Below are positions 34,118 to 38,319 of a DNA stretch of 38,319 bases, piece after piece. The stretch spans positions 1 to 38,319 of the forward strand of contig JAGKWN010000033.1 of NCBI GenBank assembly GCA_021151805.1. Reading direction: 5' to 3'. The notes under the pieces were generated by a model, which was given only the letters and a program-made list of their open reading frames with translations, had not been told where the DNA came from and searched no databases. Numbering within the stretch: position 1 is the stretch's first letter; every line of letters begins with the position of its first letter. The DNA is from Cytophagaceae bacterium. GTDB taxonomy: Bacteria > Bacteroidota > Bacteroidia > Cytophagales > Cytophagaceae. The translations under genes and the position numbers were made by a program.

Positions 34118-35382
34118 TACTGTACCCTGGTTACTTGTTTGTTATTGATCACTGCTACAGGTCTGCCTTTTAATTTTTTACCGATAAATGGCGTATTAAC
34201 CGACTTAGAACGCAAATCCTTTTCAGATAGTATCCACTCCTGTTCGGTATCAAAAACAGTCAGGTTGGCCTTAGCGCCTTCCTTAATAACAGGAACCTCA
34301 AGGCCTAAAATATTTCTTGGAGCAACTGTAATTTTTTCAATTAGCTTAACCAGTTCGACTTTGGAATTGTATGTATTCGCCACACTGAACATTGTTTCCA
34401 ATCCGATCATTCCAAAATCAGCCTGATCGAATTCCAGTTGTTTAGATTCCGTATCCTGTGGAATATGATCCGAAACGATCGCATCAATCGTACCGTCGTT
34501 AATATACTTCCAGAATGTGTCAATATCGCGTTTGGATCGTAATGGAGGATTCACCTTTAAATTTGAATCAAAAGAAGTCAGCAAAGTATCATCCAAGGCC
34601 AACTGGTAAGACGCGATATCACAAGTTACTTTCAAACCTCTGCGCTTAGCATCTTTGATCAACTCAAGTGATTTAGGACTAGAGATATGAGCAAAATGAA
34701 TTTTACCGCCTGTATATTCAAGAATTGTAAGATCGCGTTCAACAATGATCTGTTCTGACAATTTAGGAATACCTTTCAAACCAAGCATGGTACTTGTTTT
34801 GCCTTCATTCATTTGGCCGCCCTGGCTCAGGTATTTATCTTCTGCGTGCACGATCAGCTGTGCATTAATTGGCTGCATATATAATAAAGCACGCAATAGT
34901 AAATCTGAATGCCAGATTGGCTTTACCCCATCTGAAAATCCTACAGCACCGGAAGCATTCATATCCAGAATTTCTGTAAGCTCTTCGCCTTTATTATTTA
35001 TGGTTAAAGAGGCGATCGGAAATACATCCACCAGCTTCTCCCGTGTTTTACTCTTAATATATTCAACAGATTCTTTGGTCTGCATGGGAGGTGTTGTATT
35101 AGGCAGCACAGCAATTGCTGTAAATCCACCCTGCATAGCGGCCTTACAAACCGAATGTAAATCCTCTTTGTATTCATGCCCCGGATCGCCTGTAGTAACA
35201 CGCATATCCATCCAGCCTATTGAAACTTTCAAGCCTTTCCCGTCAATAACCGTATCAGCAGAAAGTTCTTTTTCACTTATTTTTTTAATCACTCCATCTT
35301 CAATCAGAATAGAGCGGATTGCGCCATTCAAGTCGGAAGTTGCGTCAATTATTTCAGCAGAACGAATAACGATACTACCCAT
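34117..35382 (-). CDS. Dihydroorotase homologue lacking the HxH metal motif, 421 aa
   Basis: An amidohydrolase of the class I dihydroorotase family by overall sequence: 'GGFTAIAVLPNTTPPMQTKE', IVHAED, FAHISS, IVSDHIPQ and the C-terminal beta domain ('GAKANLTVFD'). In active enzymes the first motif is DxHxHxRxPG. Here it reads DMRVTTGDPG (residues 59-68): both metal-binding histidines (Arg61, Thr63) and the substrate-binding arginine (Gly65) are gone, and the last His of DHAPH is Gln. The other histidines and aspartate remain. It may be a non-catalytic partner of aspartate transcarbamoylase, like Pseudomonas PyrC', or have a new role. It starts 6 bp after the BatA-like gene and is coupled to the glycosyltransferase genes downstream. 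Confidence 0.88.
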   Translation of the reverse strand: MGSIVIRSAEIIDATSDLNGAIRSILIEDGVIKKISEKELSADTVIDGKGLKVSIGWMDMRVTTGDPGHEYKEDLHSVCKAAMQGGFTAIAVLPNTTPPMQTKESVEYIKSKTREKLVDVFPIASLTINNKGEELTEILDMNASGAVGFSDGVKPIWHSDLLLRALLYMQPINAQLIVHAEDKYLSQGGQMNEGKTSTMLGLKGIPKLSEQIIVERDLTILEYTGGKIHFAHISSPKSLELIKDAKRRGLKVTCDIASYQLALDDTLLTSFDSNLKVNPPLRSKRDIDTFWKYINDGTIDAIVSDHIPQDTESKQLEFDQADFGMIGLETMFSVANTYNSKVELVKLIEKITVAPRNILGLEVPVIKEGAKANLTVFDTEQEWILSEKDLRSKSVNTPFIGKKLKGRPVAVINNKQVTRVQ

Positions 35383-35388
35383 ATATTT

Positions 35389-37422
35389 TTATTTCAAGAA
35401 TCTTAATAATAAAATCTCCGTCAGCAGGAAAAGCAACGCTAAAATAATGCAATATTTCCACAGTGGCTTTCCTTCCCGCAAGCTTTTTAATTCATCTGCA
35501 AAATCAAACTGATTTACAGCATCTAATAATTTTACATTATCCTTCCCTTCTGACCAGGTTTTGAGTTCGTCACGGGTAAGTAAGGCACAATCCGATTCGC
35601 CTCTGCCATAATTTATGGCCAGTGTGGCAAGTATACTATCCCCTTGTTTCACATCGTAAAAACCTGAAGTTTTTATTTCATCCGGCAAATCCAGTACAAT
35701 TTCCCCTTCACGACTATTCTGTACAGGAAGCCATCTTAAGGAATCTTTCAGCACCTCAACCTGAGCGGTCTGCGCCAACGGTGATTTCAATACTACTGTC
35801 TCATCACTGGTTCTGTAATACAACTGATTGGAACTTGGTAGGGCTTCAAAAGCAATAGTGTACATGACAGGTACAAAAATAGAATGTCTCTGGAAAGAAG
35901 AAAGCTTATCCTGCAGTGTGCCGCTAAAGACATAAATATTCCCCTTACCTGAAGGAACCTGAGTTAAAAAGGCTCCGCCCTGCTGATATTGCAGTAAAAC
36001 AGTACCTGCTGATGTTGTTTCAAACAATGGAATACTGAACGGCATTTCAGCCAGGTGCTTTGATTTATCTGCAAACACATCTTTAAAGAATGGCTGATCT
36101 GTATCAGGGAATTTCAAGTACCAGGCTTGTTTACCTATAGAATCTTTTAATGCGGTAGGCTTAACTCCTATGTTTAATTGTTTTAAAAATTCCTGCCAGG
36201 AAGCCCAATCTTCATTTACCGGTGGAAACAAAGCAACATTCCCGCCTTTAGCAAGTACTTGTTTTAAATTCTGGATGATTGCATCGTTCGATCTGGAATA
36301 ATCTTCCACAACGATCAAATCCGATTGATTTAATTTTGAATAATCCAGGGTTGAATAAGAATAAGAATTCAATACAAACAATTGCTCGTTGCTATATACT
36401 TTAGAAACATAGCTACTGCCGGATTGAGACAAATTAGTTACATGTATTTCCTGGGCGCTGTTCAGCGTAAAATAAAAGGCATTATCAAATACGATCGGCG
36501 AATCATCAAAACGGATAGATCCTCTATAAGAAGAATTTTTATCAAGGGTAAAATCAAAATACGTTACCGTTTCCTGTCCACCTACAACTTCAGTTTCGGC
36601 AGTACTGATCTGTACATCGTTGATGAGTAACTTACAAACCGTTTCGCGTTTCCCTTTTCCATAGCCTTTTACGCGGATGAATAATTTATTAGGCTTGCCC
36701 GCCTGAATGAAGGGTGTTTCAAGCCAGATCGAATCAACAGCTATATTCAGCACATCTTCATTTTGTAAAGGAATCAGGTGCCAGTTAATCTGAGAATCCG
36801 GTTTGGATGCAATCAGATCTTTCCAATACGATTTTTGAAAATCAGAAAACAGGTATACGTCCTGCAAAGATTTCGTTCCCTTAGTAGCCGATGAAACAAT
36901 GCGTTTGGAAACATCATAGCAAGACCGTGACTGACCATTATAATCCAATTCAGTAAGTTGATCCAAATAGCCGTCGCGGGTATGGTATTGCCAGTCGTTT
37001 CCGGAAAATTCGTTGGTAAGCAGGCGCACAGAGGCGGAAGCGCTATAGGCATCCGGAATCTTTTGGGCCAGGCCAGAAGCTTTTTCCAGCAGCGATTGCT
37101 GATCCGCTTCGTTTTGTAAGCTGTAGGAATTATCAATATATACCTGAATAGCTGCGCCGGAAGCTTGTGGTTTGGATTGAGACGGGTTTAATATAGGTTG
37201 TGCAAAAGCCAACACCAGAAAGATTATAAATAAGATACGAGCAAGAAGAATAAGCCAATGTTTAAGTCTGCGGGCAGAAGATTGCTGCTGAATAATTTCC
37301 CTCAGGAAAGCAACATTCGTAAAAATCATTTTTTTAGGTCTTTGCAAATCGAATAAGTGCAAAGCTATAGGTACTGCAATTGCTAAAAGGCCAAATAAAA
37401 AGAATGGATTCAGAAAGGTCAT
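35389..37422 (-). CDS. BatA-domain membrane protein, vWA-like, 677 aa
   Basis: The N-terminus, MTFLNPFFLFGLLAIAVPIA with the following LHLF, is the 'aerotolerance regulator N-terminal' (BatA) domain, with two membrane segments at about 5-25 and 55-75. The ATG at 37422 was chosen because it matches the family start; a TTG three codons upstream also keeps the frame. A von Willebrand A-like domain follows (about 90-215) with an intact MIDAS start, DNSYS. Next comes a long periplasmic beta-rich part with a class I glutamine-amidotransferase-like segment ('QSDLIVVEDYSRSNDAIIQ', about 375-395), and a single C-terminal membrane helix ('WKYCIILALLFLLTEILLL'). It is the first gene of the operon with the dihydroorotase-like and glycosyltransferase genes. 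Its function in the envelope is unknown. Confidence 0.88.
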   Translation of the reverse strand: MTFLNPFFLFGLLAIAVPIALHLFDLQRPKKMIFTNVAFLREIIQQQSSARRLKHWLILLARILFIIFLVLAFAQPILNPSQSKPQASGAAIQVYIDNSYSLQNEADQQSLLEKASGLAQKIPDAYSASASVRLLTNEFSGNDWQYHTRDGYLDQLTELDYNGQSRSCYDVSKRIVSSATKGTKSLQDVYLFSDFQKSYWKDLIASKPDSQINWHLIPLQNEDVLNIAVDSIWLETPFIQAGKPNKLFIRVKGYGKGKRETVCKLLINDVQISTAETEVVGGQETVTYFDFTLDKNSSYRGSIRFDDSPIVFDNAFYFTLNSAQEIHVTNLSQSGSSYVSKVYSNEQLFVLNSYSYSTLDYSKLNQSDLIVVEDYSRSNDAIIQNLKQVLAKGGNVALFPPVNEDWASWQEFLKQLNIGVKPTALKDSIGKQAWYLKFPDTDQPFFKDVFADKSKHLAEMPFSIPLFETTSAGTVLLQYQQGGAFLTQVPSGKGNIYVFSGTLQDKLSSFQRHSIFVPVMYTIAFEALPSSNQLYYRTSDETVVLKSPLAQTAQVEVLKDSLRWLPVQNSREGEIVLDLPDEIKTSGFYDVKQGDSILATLAINYGRGESDCALLTRDELKTWSEGKDNVKLLDAVNQFDFADELKSLREGKPLWKYCIILALLFLLTEILLLRFLK

Positions 37423-37547
37423 ATCAGGCAAATCTATAAAATTTATCAGAGTTTGTCTATTTAAAGAATCAAATACTAAAAATATTGAATATTTCAGGTT
37501 AAATATGTAGTTTCAGCCCGAATAAACAATTTAACTTAACGTGTTTT

Positions 37548-37907
37548 ATGAATAAATACATGAAATATTCTATCGCTGCTCTTTCGGTTGCATCTTTATT
37601 TATTGGTGTTTCCGCTTTTACTGGAGCTAAAAACGAAAAAGAAGCAGATGGTCAGTATGTCGTAATTGATGTATATGAATTACCTGCTTATGAAGATAAA
37701 GGCTTGCATGTTCATTATGGCAATGGCAAAACAGAGTTCATCCCGTATGCAAACGACATGAAAGACCACCATTTGGATGACAACGGAGATTTATTAGTGA
37801 AAACTTTAAACAAATTGGATGGCGAAGGCTACCAGGTAATCTCTACTTGTGCTGGTTTAGGAGATAAATCAGGTATGATCACAAAAGTTTTTCTGAGAAA
37901 GAAATAA
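37548..37907 (+). CDS. Small exported protein, 119 aa
   Basis: A signal peptide (MNKYMK, then a hydrophobic core to about residue 26, VSAFTGA) precedes a mature domain of about 90 residues. An ATG four codons further on (MKYS) is an equally possible start. The C-terminal pattern 'LNKLDGEGYQVISTCAGLG' followed by GMITKVFLRKK resembles the DUF4177-type layout (helix, Gly-Trp/Tyr, strand, terminal VFxRK strand). That similarity is suggestive only. One cysteine is present in the mature part. The gene is monocistronic, divergent from the BatA-like operon, and ends with a perfect terminator. Confidence 0.78.
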   Translation: MNKYMKYSIAALSVASLFIGVSAFTGAKNEKEADGQYVVIDVYELPAYEDKGLHVHYGNGKTEFIPYANDMKDHHLDDNGDLLVKTLNKLDGEGYQVISTCAGLGDKSGMITKVFLRKK

Positions 37908-37928
37908 TCATCTCATCTTACAGCATTC

Positions 37929-37966
37929 AAAATAAAAGTCCCGCCATTGAGCGGGACTTTTATTTT
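37929..37966 (+). terminator. Terminator of the small exported-protein gene
   Basis: A perfect 16-bp inverted repeat (37929-37944 and 37951-37966, 6-nt loop) with core GTCCCGC has A and T runs outside. It starts 22 nt after the stop codon and could also serve the minus-strand glycosyltransferase gene that ends at 38055. Confidence 0.88.
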
Positions 37967-38054
37967 ATATAGCTCAGTGTTTACAAGGGTTTCAAACCAA
38001 CCATTCCGGTTCAACCATTCGAAAACACCTACGGTTTATACTCCTTTCTCCGGC

Positions 38055-38319
38055 TCAAACCCTGCTAAAGAAGGACAGTTCATGAAAATTATTTTTATAA
38101 GACACTAGATAAAGCATTATAGGAAGCAAAAAGAAACTATAAGTACCGAAAATCATAAAAAAAATTATATAAAGATGACATTTATAGTCAGTGATAAGAT
38201 TTTTGTTAAAACAGGATTTAAAATATACAAAAATGGTTTGCAAGAAGCCCTTAATCCATCTTGATCTTTGAACTATCCATTGAATCGGCTCTATCACCGA
38301 CTCTTCGAGAGTATAAGAC
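38055..38319 (-). CDS. Family 2 glycosyltransferase, C-terminal fragment cut by the window edge
   Basis: The open frame continues through the right edge of the window without an in-frame stop, so this is the 3' end of a longer gene. Reading in from the edge it gives SYTLEESVIEPIQW, then IVQRSRWIKGFLQT. The QRSRW is the QxxRW motif of processive and cellulose-synthase-like family 2 glycosyltransferases, and the acidic residues just before it fit the same region. About 55 residues follow, with a hydrophobic helix pair at 'HLYIIFFMIFGTYSFFLLPI'-like sequence, then the stop. In many relatives considerably more sequence with several helices follows QxxRW, so this copy may be short or truncated. 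Confidence 0.7.
   Translation of the reverse strand, partial: SYTLEESVIEPIQWIVQRSRWIKGFLQTIFVYFKSCFNKNLITDYKCHLYIIFFMIFGTYSFFLLPIMLYLVSYKNNFHELSFFSRV

Noticed and set aside
34745..35512. 255-codon open frame on the plus strand
   Set aside because: It is antisense to the dihydroorotase homologue, whose family motifs are clear. The antisense product has no recognisable features and runs on across the start of that gene.
37968..38045. tRNA-like words (AGCTCAGT, then GGTTCAACCATTC)
   Set aside because: No acceptor stem or anticodon arm can be folded around them.
1..38319. Mobile element, phage or defence island
   Set aside because: No transposase, integrase, terminal inverted repeats, target-site duplications or defence-type genes were seen; the gene content is core or envelope type.

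Overview
The window looks like chromosome of a gliding, polysaccharide-degrading member of the Bacteroidota, most like Cytophaga (C. hutchinsonii would be my guess). The reasons are the AT-rich sequence, secreted proteins ending in type IX secretion (T9SS) sorting domains with YPNP motifs, the 'GLCGCG' thrombospondin-like segment before one of these domains, a roughly 290-residue primary sigma factor without region 1.1, a bacillithiol deacetylase (BshB1), and a promoter upstream of rpsO that matches the Bacteroidota pattern (TTTG, about 20 nt, TAnnTTTG). I see no phage, transposon, CRISPR array, rRNA or tRNA. The coding density and even composition suggest core chromosome.

Layout. 1-3.5 kb: an exported hypothetical protein, an ABC-F translation ATPase and another exported hypothetical protein, separated by clear hairpin terminators. 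3.6-9.3 kb: one gene for an 1895-residue surface protein combining a CBM9-like module, a PQQ-type sugar dehydrogenase propeller, a DNRLRE/CBM96-like module, nine tandem Ig-like repeats and a T9SS tail. 9.4-12.4 kb (minus strand): a DUF4136 protein, an AlkC-type DNA glycosylase with an Ig-like C-terminus, a Dph6-like ATP pyrophosphatase, and a 12-cysteine CWC/DUF5522 protein that overlaps the pyrophosphatase gene. 12.5-16 kb: a CDF cation transporter facing a yqgE-DUF349 pair. 16-20.1 kb: a MORN-repeat lipoprotein and pdxH, converging across a very long hairpin on a trxB-M23/LysM peptidase-bshB1 operon. 20.3-23.5 kb: two small exported proteins and an FAD-linked sugar-lactone oxidase-like protein. 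23.6-25.3 kb: a T9SS protein with DGT repeats.

25.4-32 kb (minus strand) holds housekeeping genes: rpsO, pnp and the primary sigma factor in order, preceded by an LptF/LptG permease, an atypical SDR and a secreted protein in one coupled unit. 32.1-37.4 kb (minus strand) is a tightly packed operon: a BatA-like membrane protein, a dihydroorotase homologue that has lost its metal-binding HxH, and two family 2 glycosyltransferases. 37.5 kb to the end holds a small exported protein and the C-terminal end of a third, membrane-bound family 2 glycosyltransferase running in from the right edge.

No single classic 'new system' (defence island, mobile element) stands out. The best leads are the CWC/DUF5522-Dph6-like-AlkC cluster, the degenerate dihydroorotase inside a glycosyltransferase operon, the surface PQQ dehydrogenase fused to carbohydrate-binding modules, and a terminator-like hairpin between a predicted promoter and the start codon at 31993.
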